Origin: Gammaproteobacteria bacterium
GTDB lineage: Bacteria > Pseudomonadota > Gammaproteobacteria > Steroidobacterales > GCA-2729495
Assembly (NCBI GenBank): GCA_024229935.1
Contig: JAAERX010000153.1
Coordinates: 24,554 to 88,553, forward strand
Length of the DNA stretch: 64,000 nucleotides
Direction of reading: 5' to 3'
The notes below the pieces were generated by a model. It saw nothing but the letters and a program-made list of their open reading frames with translations. It ran no database searches and was not told where the DNA came from. Position 1 is the first letter of the stretch; each line of letters begins with the position of its first letter. Position numbers and translations under genes: made by a program. Positions 30,112 to 39,499 of this stretch are shown one piece after another.

Positions 30112-31224
30112 ATGTACATTAACTTCTGGTATCCCATCGCCAAGAGCGAAGACGTCGTTACCTACGAACCTCATCGAGTCAAAGTATTGGGACAGCAACT
30201 GATTGCCTTCCGTGACACCGAAGGCAACGCCCATATACTAAGTGATGTCTGCATCCATCGGGGAGCTGCCCTTGGCAAAGGCTGGGTCAAAGGCAATCAC
30301 GTAGTGTGCCCGTATCACGGCTGGCAGTTTGCCGGCGATGGCAAATGCACGCATATTCCGACAGTAGACGAAAAGCAGATCCCCGCCCGCGCCAAAGTTG
30401 ATAGTTACCCGGTACAGGAAAAATACGGCATCGTATTTGCATTCCTTGGCGACCTGCCAGAAGAAGAACGGCCACCACTTCATGAGATTGAGGAATATGA
30501 CAAGGAAGGCTGGCGGGCAAACCGACTGGTTGTATTCGAACTTGATGCCTATTACGAACGTTCCATCGAAAATGGACTCGACCCATCCCACAATGAGTTT
30601 GTACATCCGGCCCAGGGCCGACCAGGCATGCAACCTGATTTTCGTAAAAAGCCACTGGACATGAAAGACGGCCCCTGGGGAAGTGAGTTCCTGGTAAGTT
30701 TTGAGAACCAGCTAAGTGACTCACGGGCGTTAAGTGAGGAAGCCAAACTTGAACATGAGGTCACTGCAGGGTCCGGTTATGTCGGTCCCAATCAGATGAT
30801 CACATGGATCTGCTTATCCAAGGATCAGGTATTTCATCAGTACTTCTTTGAGGCACCGGTTGATGAGGGCCGTACGCGGATTTTCTTCGTCAACATGCGC
30901 ACCTTCATGCTTGAACCTGAAAATGACAGACGCCTGGTTAATATCAACCTGACTGTCGCCCAGGAAGATATTGATCTGTTAGCAACACTTGATCCGGTCG
31001 GTACACCCAACAATCCTTCTGACGAGGTGCTGGTACCATCCGATGGTGCTGTCATTAGTTACAGGCAACACCTGAAAACCTGGAAAGAGAAAGGCTGGTG
31101 TATAGATATGGAGACACTGAATGCAAAGCGCCAGAATATGGCCTTCGCAATCCCCTGTCCGGACAGACGCACCTCGGGAAACTGGGTACTAAGCCCGGTA
31201 CCTCTGTTTCCAACTGCTGAGTAA
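30112..31224 (+). CDS. Rieske [2Fe-2S] non-heme iron oxygenase, alpha subunit-like
   Basis: Rieske motif CIHRGAALGKGWVKGNHVVCPYHGW; iron-site region ENGLDPSHNEFVHP. Confidence 0.9.
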   Translation: MYINFWYPIAKSEDVVTYEPHRVKVLGQQLIAFRDTEGNAHILSDVCIHRGAALGKGWVKGNHVVCPYHGWQFAGDGKCTHIPTVDEKQIPARAKVDSYPVQEKYGIVFAFLGDLPEEERPPLHEIEEYDKEGWRANRLVVFELDAYYERSIENGLDPSHNEFVHPAQGRPGMQPDFRKKPLDMKDGPWGSEFLVSFENQLSDSRALSEEAKLEHEVTAGSGYVGPNQMITWICLSKDQVFHQYFFEAPVDEGRTRIFFVNMRTFMLEPENDRRLVNINLTVAQEDIDLLATLDPVGTPNNPSDEVLVPSDGAVISYRQHLKTWKEKGWCIDMETLNAKRQNMAFAIPCPDRRTSGNWVLSPVPLFPTAE

Positions 31225-31284
31225 ACAGATGCCAGAAAAACCGGATACATGGCCCGCACACAAGCATGCCCGGGTCCCAGAATG

Positions 31285-32337
31285 TTACCTCACACTGACA
31301 AAATGCTGAAAACTGATCTGCTGGGTAACGTAGTCATCCCGGGGTGGCTCTGCATTACGCAAACTGGTGGACAGGTACTTTTTATTTGAATCCGGCAGTA
31401 CTGTTACAACAGTTGCATCATCACCCAGTTCTGCCGCCAGTTTAATGGCACCAACCACATTTGCACCTGAAGAGATGCCTACTCCAAGCCCAAGCTGATG
31501 ACACAAAGCCTGTGCCATCAGGATGGCATCACCATCCCAAACATCAACAATCTCATCAAGCTCATCAAGCCTTACTATGGATGGAATAAATTCATCACTG
31601 ATACCCTGGATACGATGCTGGCCGACTTTCTTGCCAACCCGCAGCGTTGGAGAGTTCGCTGGCTCAAGTGGGTGCACACAAATATTTGGATTCGCCTGCC
31701 GCAGATAACGACCCACTCCCATCACCGTACCACCCGTACCCACACCTGCAACAAAGGCATCGGCCATACGATCAAAAAGCTTTAACTGTCGTTCAATTTC
31801 CGGCCCGGTGGTTTGCTGATGTGACTCAATATTGACCGGGTTATCAAATTGTCGTGGCAGATAAATGTTGTCATTCTCATCAGCATAGTCCACAGCCATC
31901 TGCACCGAGCCAACAAAACCACCCTGTGCAGATGAAACAGGCACCACTTCCGCACCCAGCCCGTGGATCAGTTGTACTCGCTCCTGACTCATCCAGTCCG
32001 GCATATAAATCCGCACATGATGCCCAAGCGCCCGCCCGACTGCAGCAAAAGAAATACCGGTATTACCGCTGGAAGCCTCGGCAATCTTGTCACCCGGTTC
32101 CAGCTCCCCGGTCGCATAGGCCCGCTCCAGAATTTTTAATGCCATCCGGTCTTTAACGCTACCGGTCATATTCATCGATTCGTATTTCGCATAAATACGA
32201 CCGGGCTTACCCTGATACAGGTAATGAATCTCAAGTAATGGGGTATCCCCAACCAGCGCGGCAAGTGCCGCAACCTTGTTGCCTGAATCAGCAACAGATG
32301 TACTTGTAACTGAACTTACTTTTGCAGCCTGTGCCAT
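31285..32337 (-). CDS. PLP-dependent cysteine synthase / cystathionine beta-synthase family
   Basis: NMTGSVKDRMALKIL (PLP Lys), EASSGNTGISFAAV, GVGTGGTVMGVGRYL. Confidence 0.9.
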   Translation of the reverse strand: MAQAAKVSSVTSTSVADSGNKVAALAALVGDTPLLEIHYLYQGKPGRIYAKYESMNMTGSVKDRMALKILERAYATGELEPGDKIAEASSGNTGISFAAVGRALGHHVRIYMPDWMSQERVQLIHGLGAEVVPVSSAQGGFVGSVQMAVDYADENDNIYLPRQFDNPVNIESHQQTTGPEIERQLKLFDRMADAFVAGVGTGGTVMGVGRYLRQANPNICVHPLEPANSPTLRVGKKVGQHRIQGISDEFIPSIVRLDELDEIVDVWDGDAILMAQALCHQLGLGVGISSGANVVGAIKLAAELGDDATVVTVLPDSNKKYLSTSLRNAEPPRDDYVTQQISFQHFVSVR

Positions 32338-32343
32338 TGCAGA

Positions 32344-33225
32344 TTACTGCCTGCTATCCGGTTCAGTAATGGCAACACGATGCATGATGCGTGGTTCTTT
32401 ACTAAGATCAGGCATGTCCGCATAAATACCACGATGGATTGTGGAAATATTGTCCCAAAAAGCAACGGAACCCTTACGCCAGTGGAAACGTACCATGAAT
32501 TCAGGCCGAACCATTTTCTGAAATAAAAACTCCAGCAGGTCCTTGCTCTCATCAGCATTTAAATCCTTGATGTAAGAAGTCATCAGCGGATTGATGTACA
32601 AGCACTTTTCTCCGGTATCCGGGTGCATACGCACAACCGGGTGTTCAACCGGCGGGTTGCGATCACGTGCACCCTGCCAGGCTTCCGGGCCGTTCTGTGT
32701 CAGGATGGTCGGGCCCATCACATCAATCACATCATGTACTGCAGTCAGGCCAAGTAGAAATTCCTGCATGGGTTTCGACAAACTTTCATAAACCTTAACG
32801 GTATTCACCCAGGCGGTATCCCCACCCGCTTCAGGTACTTCAACGGCATACAGAAAAGAACAGCGCTGCGGCACTTCAACAAAACTGTTGTCATGGTGCC
32901 AGTCCACATCACCGGGTACGGCACCCGCCTTGGACATATCCTGCAAACGAATTTCCGGGTAACCCTCAACTGTGGGAATATAGGCTGATTCATCAACCTC
33001 ACCAAAACGCTTGCCCAGTGCTATATGTTGCTCAGGTGTTAGTTCCTGATCTCGGAAAAACAACACCTGATACTTATGCCAGGTATCACAAAACTCTCCA
33101 AAGGTTGCATCATCCATCGGCTGTGACAGATCCAGATCAATAATTTCTGCACCCAACGCACCACTTAAGGGCCGTATTCCAAAGCTTTTAGCATTCATAT
33201 CCATCCCCCATACTGGCCCCAACAA
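32344..33225 (-). CDS. TauD/TfdA family Fe(II)/2-oxoglutarate dioxygenase (start probably 33204 or 33198)
   Basis: DVDWHHDNSF (HxD), GGDTAWVNTVKVYE, GSVAFWDNISTIHRGIYADM (distal His/Arg region). Confidence 0.9.
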   Translation of the reverse strand: MLGPVWGMDMNAKSFGIRPLSGALGAEIIDLDLSQPMDDATFGEFCDTWHKYQVLFFRDQELTPEQHIALGKRFGEVDESAYIPTVEGYPEIRLQDMSKAGAVPGDVDWHHDNSFVEVPQRCSFLYAVEVPEAGGDTAWVNTVKVYESLSKPMQEFLLGLTAVHDVIDVMGPTILTQNGPEAWQGARDRNPPVEHPVVRMHPDTGEKCLYINPLMTSYIKDLNADESKDLLEFLFQKMVRPEFMVRFHWRKGSVAFWDNISTIHRGIYADMPDLSKEPRIMHRVAITEPDSRQ

Positions 33226-33239
33226 GGGCCGAAAACCAT

Positions 33240-33259
33240 TTTAAGTCACATGACTTAAA
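33240..33259. promoter_or_regulatory. Palindromic operator candidate TTTAAGTCA-CA-TGACTTAAA
   Basis: 9-bp perfect inverted arms with 2-bp spacer, just upstream of the TauD-family gene in the divergent interval with the UbiM-like gene. Confidence 0.65.
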
Positions 33260-33478
33260 TGTACAATAGCCCTGAAACCCTTCCAGTGCTATAGGTAGAA
33301 GCCCATATCCTGATAAATCAGGACGTATCAGGCATCATTCAGGTACACGGCTCGGTAAATTCCCGTATATCAAGAGACCCGACACGTCAGGAAACTATGC
33401 CCTGCAAAACTGAACCCGCGAAGCCTGCTGAAAAAACGACAACGCTATGACTGGCACCATATCTGTTAAGAGATACAA

Positions 33479-34654
33479 ATGAATTACGACATCATTATTA
33501 TCGGCGCAGGCCCGGCCGGACTCAGCTTTGCCCGCTCACTGAAAGACAGCAAACTGAAATTGCTGGTCATTGAAAAAGCACCAGCCAAGGCCATTCAGAA
33601 ACCAGCACCGGATGGACGTGAGATTGCACTCACCCATCTGTCTGAAAAATTATTAAAAGAACTTGATGTATGGGAACGTATTTCTCCAGAATCAATTTCT
33701 CCCATCAAGTCTGCAAAAGTTATGGATGGCAACTCACCCTACTCACTTGGATTTGATACTGACAATAAAAGCGGTGATGCACTCGGTTACCTGGTGCCCA
33801 ACTACCGTATTCGTCAGGCACTTTATAACGCTGTTGAGGGACAGGATAACCTTGAGTTCATGACCGACATATCGGTTAACAGCCTGAGCACAGACAATCA
33901 GGGTGGTGTTGTACATTTATCCAATGGTGAGAGCCGACAGGCAAAACTAATTGTTGCCGCTGACAGTCGTTTCTCCGCAACACGGCGTGAAATGGGTATT
34001 GGTGCCAGCATGAAGGACTTTGGCAAAACCGCAATTGTCTGTCGTATGGAACATCAGCAACCCCATGAACAAACGGCATTCGAATGCTTCCACTACGGTC
34101 GCACCCTGGCCGTATTACCAATGGCAGGTAAGCTGTCATCCATAGTAATTACCGTTGATAACGAACTGGCAGATGATATTGTCAATATGGACGAAGCTGA
34201 ATTTGATCGGGACATCGAGCAACGCTTTGGCCACCGGCTAGGTGACATGAAACTCATCGGGGAGCGTTATGCCTACCCGCTGGTAGCTGTACATGCCGAT
34301 CATTTTGTTGCCAATCGTTTTGCTGTCATTGGTGATGCCGCTGTCGGCATGCACCCAGTTACAGCGCATGGTTTTAACCTGGGACTACGGGGGCAGGCCA
34401 CACTGGCATCACTCATTAAAAACGCCCGCATACATGGCAAAGATATAGGCTCCAAAAAGGTGTTAGCGCCCTATGAAAACAGGCACATGCGCATCACCAA
34501 ACCTATGTACTGGGGCACTAATGGAATTGTTGGGCTGTTTACAGACGACAGACGTCCTGCCAAAGCACTCCGAAGTCTTGTGCTACGGGTTGCCAATAAC
34601 TTTCCACCCATCAAGCACATTATTAAAAACAGCCTGACGGAAGTCAGGCGATAA
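33479..34654 (+). CDS. FAD-dependent UbiH/UbiM-family monooxygenase
   Basis: MNYDIIIIGAGPAGLSFARSL (GxGxxG), RFAVIGDAAVGMHPVTAHGFNLGLRG (GD motif), KPMYWGTNGIVGLF; most like UbiM from memory. Confidence 0.8.
   Translation: MNYDIIIIGAGPAGLSFARSLKDSKLKLLVIEKAPAKAIQKPAPDGREIALTHLSEKLLKELDVWERISPESISPIKSAKVMDGNSPYSLGFDTDNKSGDALGYLVPNYRIRQALYNAVEGQDNLEFMTDISVNSLSTDNQGGVVHLSNGESRQAKLIVAADSRFSATRREMGIGASMKDFGKTAIVCRMEHQQPHEQTAFECFHYGRTLAVLPMAGKLSSIVITVDNELADDIVNMDEAEFDRDIEQRFGHRLGDMKLIGERYAYPLVAVHADHFVANRFAVIGDAAVGMHPVTAHGFNLGLRGQATLASLIKNARIHGKDIGSKKVLAPYENRHMRITKPMYWGTNGIVGLFTDDRRPAKALRSLVLRVANNFPPIKHIIKNSLTEVRR
34632..34649. terminator. Stable hairpin GCCTGAC-GGAA-GTCAGGC at the end of the UbiM-like CDS (convergent with hcrA-like gene)
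   Basis: 7-bp perfect GC-rich stem, GGAA loop, immediately before stop codon 34652-34654; weak T tract. Confidence 0.45.
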
Positions 34655-34678
34655 AAGCTTAAAACAGCTTGGTGCCAG

Positions 34679-36952
34679 TCAGTCTTTTATAGCTCTAATC
34701 ACCCGCCACGGAGCTAATGGCATTTCAGTGACCTGATCACCAATAGCATTGGTGACTGCATTGGCGATGGCCTGCATGGTACACACGATAGGACCCTCCC
34801 CCACTTCCTTGGCACCAAAAGGACCATTGGGATCAATACTTTCAACAATAATATGATCAACTTCCGGCATTTCAAAAGCTCGTGGCATTTTGTAATCCAG
34901 CCGGGAAGGATTCATGACCTGGCCATCTTCCATAAGCGTTTCTTCATACAGCACTTGTGACATGCCACTAAATATCTGGCCATCAATCTGACCCTCAACA
35001 ACACGAGGGTTAATAGCCCGTCCAACATCATGGGATGCAGTCATCTTATCAACAGTCACCACACCAGTGCCCGGGTCTACGGTTACTTCAGCAATCTGAG
35101 CACCAAAGGAATAGGCCATGGTGCCTTTCTCCAGTGGTGAGTTATAAAAACCACGACCCATCACAAAGCGACCTTCACGACTGTGCAGTGTTTTGTACAC
35201 CACTTTTGCAAACGCAATTGCTTTATCTTCCTGCCCCTCCGGATAAACCTTTCCATCACGGAACACCAGCTGTGCCTCATCCACTTCAAGAATATTTGCA
35301 GCCGTCTTTGCCAGCTGATCACGTGCATCAATGGCCGCATTCTTGGTGGCATTACCTGTATTAAACGTACCACGCTGGGTAAACGCACCAATATCCAGTG
35401 GGTCCGTGTCCGTGTCACCCGATATCACTGTAATATCTGTTGGCAATATACCCAGCACTTCGGCACAGATAATAGCCATAGTGGTGTGGGAACTCTGCCC
35501 CATATCGGGCAAACCAACAAACAGGGAAGCTTTACCGTCTTCGGTAACTTTCACAAAAGCAGCCGAAGTATCGTGCTTATACAAGCCCTTGGCACCGGAA
35601 GCCATCGCACCAATGCCAATGCCTATACCTTTAAACTTAGGCAGCTTGCCGTACTTGTCATTCCAGCCCGCCATTGCAGCCGTCTTTTCGATGCATTCTT
35701 TCAGACCGCAACTGGCGTAATGGGCACCTTCCATGGTGGTATGCCCTTCTTCAACGGCATTCAGCAGATTAAATTCCACCGGGTCCATACCCATTTCACG
35801 CGCCAGAGCATCAACATGCTGACCAAGAGCAAACTGAAACTGAGCTATACCGCCACCGTGATGAAAGTAATAGGGCAAATGATTGGTATGCACCAGGCGG
35901 CCACGGTAACGGGATGCCTCTATCGGATACAGAGCATGAATGTATTTTGAAGTCAGCAAAGTCACAATCATCTGTGACTCAATGTACGCACCGGTATCAA
36001 ATAACAGATCAGCCTCAATAACTTTAAGCTTGCCATCTTTACTGGCACCAGAACGAAGCTTGTAAATAACCTTGCCACCGGCACGACACATGATGAACTC
36101 TTCATCACCGGCAGCCCGTAGTCGCACCGGCTTACCTGCCTTACGTGATAACAATGCTGCCAGGAAATGATGCGGCCGGGTTGAAGTACGGCCGGTAAAA
36201 CCACCGCCTGTGTTTAATGTCAGCAAACGCACATCGCTGGCTGGCAGCTTGAAACCTGCAGCCAGACTTTGCTGAAACAAATGTGCCGTTTGTGTGGGCG
36301 TCCACATTTTGAGTTTGCCTGGCTTGGTGAAGTCAGCAACACACACATGGTATTCAGCATAACAATTATGACTGGGATTGGTTATATAAGTGTCTTCACG
36401 AATAACGTCACACTCAGCAAAGACAGCATCTGGATCGCCATGTTCCTCTTCCTGCTGCCAGCCAATATTTAGTGCGGCTTTTTCATGCAACTGCGGAGCA
36501 TCTTCTTTTAATGCTTTTTCCACATCCAGCAACTCAGGCAGCCGTTCATACTCAACCTTAATAAGTGCAGCTGCCTGAGCAGCAATTTCTTCACTCATGG
36601 CTGCCACCGCAGCCACTTCATGACCTACATGGGTCACATTTTCAGTGGGCAACAATGGTTGACTGATACCTATCCAGATATCCTTGGCATCTTCAGGTGT
36701 AATCACTGCTTTTACACCGGGTAGTGCTTCAGCCTCACTGGTATCAATACTGATAATACGGGCATGTGGATACGGACTGCGCACCACCTTGGCAAATAAC
36801 ATGCCGGGCAGCCGCACATCATCAGCAAAAATAGACCGACCACTAACCTTATCGGCACCATCAAGGCGCGACCAGTTCTTACCTACAACTGCAAGGTCTT
36901 CTTTAGTTCGTGACTTAGTTGGCACATTATTTTTAATCTTAGCTTTCGCCAT
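34679..36952 (-). CDS. hcrA: Molybdopterin-binding large subunit, xanthine dehydrogenase family (4-hydroxybenzoyl-CoA reductase alpha-like)
   Basis: ORF 34679-36979; start MAKAKIKNN at 36952. VSGRSIFADDVRLPGMLFAKVVRSPYPHARI; GGGFTGRTSTRPH; GPFGAKEVGEGP (conserved Glu). Symbol by context with hcrB/C-like genes. Confidence 0.85.
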   Translation of the reverse strand: MAKAKIKNNVPTKSRTKEDLAVVGKNWSRLDGADKVSGRSIFADDVRLPGMLFAKVVRSPYPHARIISIDTSEAEALPGVKAVITPEDAKDIWIGISQPLLPTENVTHVGHEVAAVAAMSEEIAAQAAALIKVEYERLPELLDVEKALKEDAPQLHEKAALNIGWQQEEEHGDPDAVFAECDVIREDTYITNPSHNCYAEYHVCVADFTKPGKLKMWTPTQTAHLFQQSLAAGFKLPASDVRLLTLNTGGGFTGRTSTRPHHFLAALLSRKAGKPVRLRAAGDEEFIMCRAGGKVIYKLRSGASKDGKLKVIEADLLFDTGAYIESQMIVTLLTSKYIHALYPIEASRYRGRLVHTNHLPYYFHHGGGIAQFQFALGQHVDALAREMGMDPVEFNLLNAVEEGHTTMEGAHYASCGLKECIEKTAAMAGWNDKYGKLPKFKGIGIGIGAMASGAKGLYKHDTSAAFVKVTEDGKASLFVGLPDMGQSSHTTMAIICAEVLGILPTDITVISGDTDTDPLDIGAFTQRGTFNTGNATKNAAIDARDQLAKTAANILEVDEAQLVFRDGKVYPEGQEDKAIAFAKVVYKTLHSREGRFVMGRGFYNSPLEKGTMAYSFGAQIAEVTVDPGTGVVTVDKMTASHDVGRAINPRVVEGQIDGQIFSGMSQVLYEETLMEDGQVMNPSRLDYKMPRAFEMPEVDHIIVESIDPNGPFGAKEVGEGPIVCTMQAIANAVTNAIGDQVTEMPLAPWRVIRAIKD

Positions 36953-37439
36953 GATTAACCTCACGTTCTCTAAGTACACTAGCCGCTTCTTTAATGGCTT
37001 TTTTAACCTTGATATGACCCGTACAACGACAGATCACTCCAGCCATCGCCTCATTAATATCAGTTTCACTTGGGCTGGTATTCACATCCAGCAAAGCCTT
37101 GGCAGACATAATCAGGCCTGGTGTACAAAAACCACACTGCACAGCCCCATGCTCAAGAAAGGATTTTTGTATTGGATGCAGTTCATTGCCCTCTTCCACA
37201 CCTTCAACAGTTGTTACCGAGCGCCCATCCCATTCCACCGCTAGTGCCAGACAGGACAGAATTACTTCACCCTGTTCGCCATTCACTGTGCACACACCAC
37301 AACTACCGGCTGTACAACCACGCTTGGTACCAGTCAAGTTCAGACTGTCACGCATCACTTCCAGCAAAGTCTGATGGGGGGAAACAGCAACCTCATACGG
37401 GTCGCCATTCACTGTTAATGCTATCAGTTGTTTCGCCAT
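36939..37439 (-). CDS. hcrC: [2Fe-2S] small subunit of xanthine dehydrogenase family (4-hydroxybenzoyl-CoA reductase gamma-like)
   Basis: GCTAGSCGVCTVNGE...C and QCGFCTPGLIMSAKALL...GVICRCTGH two-cluster signature. Confidence 0.9.
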   Translation of the reverse strand: MAKQLIALTVNGDPYEVAVSPHQTLLEVMRDSLNLTGTKRGCTAGSCGVCTVNGEQGEVILSCLALAVEWDGRSVTTVEGVEEGNELHPIQKSFLEHGAVQCGFCTPGLIMSAKALLDVNTSPSETDINEAMAGVICRCTGHIKVKKAIKEAASVLREREVNHGES

Positions 37440-37441
37440 AA

Positions 37442-38431
37442 CTAACCTCGCACCCGCTGGTCTCTAAGCTCCAGGAGAGCATCCTTAACCAGTACCTTAA
37501 TCAGACGTTTTTTATAAAAAGTCGGAGTAAATAGATTGGTTACCTCCAACAAAGCCCGGCGTGCAACATCTGCAGCTGCATCAATAGCTTCATCCGTAAG
37601 TCCGCCTTCGAGCAGAATTTTTTCAGCCTGAGGCATAACCCGGGGCTCAGGCGCAACCGAACCCAGCACCAGGGACACAGACTCCGGTTGTTCATTGCTG
37701 CCAATAACAGCAGCAGCAAAAGTTCCAGTCGCAAAATCCAGCCCCTCTCGTTGTGAGAGCTTCCTGAATACTGACCGACCTTTGGCCGGCGGCAAAACAA
37801 CTGCCGTCAGTACTTCACCAGGCTTAAGAACCGTATGTTCAACACCGTCATTCTGATAAAACTCCCGCATCGGCACAATTCGTTCACCTGTGTGGCTCGC
37901 CAGTACGACACTGGCATCCAGCGCCATGAGAATTGGGCCGCTATCCGTACTGTTTAAGGCATGGCACTTAGGTGCTGATTTAATAACATGACACTGCTCG
38001 GCGTCCGTTTTAAAACAACCTTCACGGGTATCACGCCAAATTTTAGATTGATTGGTATACCAGCAGCGTGTTTCCAAACAAATATTGCCACCAATTGTGC
38101 CCATATTGCGTACATGACGGGAACCAACAACAAAAATTGCAGCCCGTAATGCCGGGTAACATTCTTTAATTATCGTATGTTCAGCAAGATGGGTTAATGT
38201 GCATGCAGCTCCAACACGAAGACTGCCATCATCGAGTTTCTCAAGTTGCTGCAACTCCGATAAACCATTTAAGCTTAAAAGATAAGCAGGCCCCTCCAGG
38301 CGAAATTTCATATTAAGCAACAGGTCAGATCCACCAGACATGATGGCAATCTTGTCGCCATGCTCGGCAAGGGCTGCCAGACCTTCCGCAAGGCTCTTGG
38401 GCCGGATGTATTCAAACTGGGGTAATTGCAT
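37442..38431 (-). CDS. hcrB: FAD-binding middle subunit with extra Cys-rich insertion (4-hydroxybenzoyl-CoA reductase beta-like)
   Basis: IMSGGSDLLLNMK FAD region; Cys insertion CWYTNQSKIWRDTREGCFKTDAEQCHVIKSAPKC (C-x15-C-x7-C-x8-C). Confidence 0.87.
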   Translation of the reverse strand: MQLPQFEYIRPKSLAEGLAALAEHGDKIAIMSGGSDLLLNMKFRLEGPAYLLSLNGLSELQQLEKLDDGSLRVGAACTLTHLAEHTIIKECYPALRAAIFVVGSRHVRNMGTIGGNICLETRCWYTNQSKIWRDTREGCFKTDAEQCHVIKSAPKCHALNSTDSGPILMALDASVVLASHTGERIVPMREFYQNDGVEHTVLKPGEVLTAVVLPPAKGRSVFRKLSQREGLDFATGTFAAAVIGSNEQPESVSLVLGSVAPEPRVMPQAEKILLEGGLTDEAIDAAADVARRALLEVTNLFTPTFYKKRLIKVLVKDALLELRDQRVRG

Positions 38432-38490
38432 GCACTTACCGTCCTTCTGAGGTTTTCCTCTTACTCATCATCCACTTATCATGGGTCTTG

Positions 38491-38506
38491 ATCCAAGCTA
38501 TTGGAT
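38491..38506. promoter_or_regulatory. Palindromic operator candidate ATCCAA-GCTA-TTGGAT upstream of hcrBCA-like operon
   Basis: 6-bp perfect arms, 60 bp upstream of the hcrB-like start. Confidence 0.45.
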
Positions 38507-38766
38507 TCTAGATGAGGGCACATCTTAGAATCTATACGTACTCGCCGCCTAACCGCATAGTGTAATCATCAGGATCAAACCCTAATAATTACTGGCATTT
38601 TAAGAGCCAGCATTTTTTACGACATACCCATAACTAAGGGGTCGCGACTAACGCCGCTCCTAAAGGCAATAAAATTGGGGTCAGTTCAATAAAAATATAT
38701 TTTTTGCTCTCTTGAAGCAGGCAACAAAGAAGCTCTCAAACACATACCGCAAAAGCAGAGCCCAAG

Positions 38767-39141
38767 CTATGCACCACCTTTTTCAAGGACAACCACTGTG
38801 CCATCTTTATTAAAACCAACAACGTAAATCAAACCAAAATCTACATGCCAGCTTAAATACTCGACAGCTTCACTTTCTGCTGCTCGCTTATAAGCATCAT
38901 CAAGCCCTTCTCCTTCCCCCAGTGAGAGCTCAGTTAACTGCTCATCCGGCGCTCCCAACATGGAAACCACCATGGATTCAGTCATGCCAATTTCTATTTC
39001 TGCATACTGGGCTTTAAATTTTTTGTCATCTGATATGGTAATCAACCGATCCATGAGCATGGTCATGAGAATAAGAAAAATGGCAAATCCGAACAGAGCT
39101 TTAACTGACGAACTAAAAAAAGGCTTATCATCCTCGGACAT
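38767..39141 (-). CDS. Small membrane-anchored protein, hypothetical (weak BamE/SmpA-like resemblance)
   Basis: ORF 38767-39219; likely start MSEDDKPFF at 39141. One TM, then YAEIEIGMTESMVVSMLGAPDEQ. Confidence 0.6.
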   Translation of the reverse strand: MSEDDKPFFSSSVKALFGFAIFLILMTMLMDRLITISDDKKFKAQYAEIEIGMTESMVVSMLGAPDEQLTELSLGEGEGLDDAYKRAAESEAVEYLSWHVDFGLIYVVGFNKDGTVVVLEKGGA

Positions 39142-39499
39142 ATTGAGACACCTGATACCTAGCGCATGAAAGCAACACATGAAAGTGCCGCATAGAATAG
39201 ACATTCGATTATAGCCCATCCACCATGCCTACTGGCAGATCATATCGCTCTATTTCACGAATCACCCTTCATGTTGTTACATGTCATGGGTTAAAAGCAC
39301 AAGTTTATCAACCTCAATCCAGTCAGTAAATTCAACATTGGTGCTTGAATCTGTCAAACCTTTGGTTATCCACATGATAAACCTGATCTTAAATAATCCA
39401 GAGGGCCGCACTTCAGGCAATATAGTTTTCTATATATCCACCTAAAGTGATTGTATTTAAAGCCGCACCTACAAGCATATTTTTTGCATCTGACAGCAA

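Noticed and set aside
30238-30764. Minus-strand ORFs (131, 145 and 70 aa) opposite the first Rieske gene
   Set aside because: Antisense to a motif-supported CDS.
35183-35950. 255-aa plus-strand ORF opposite hcrA-like gene
   Set aside because: Long but antisense to a well-supported molybdoenzyme subunit; no coherent domain.
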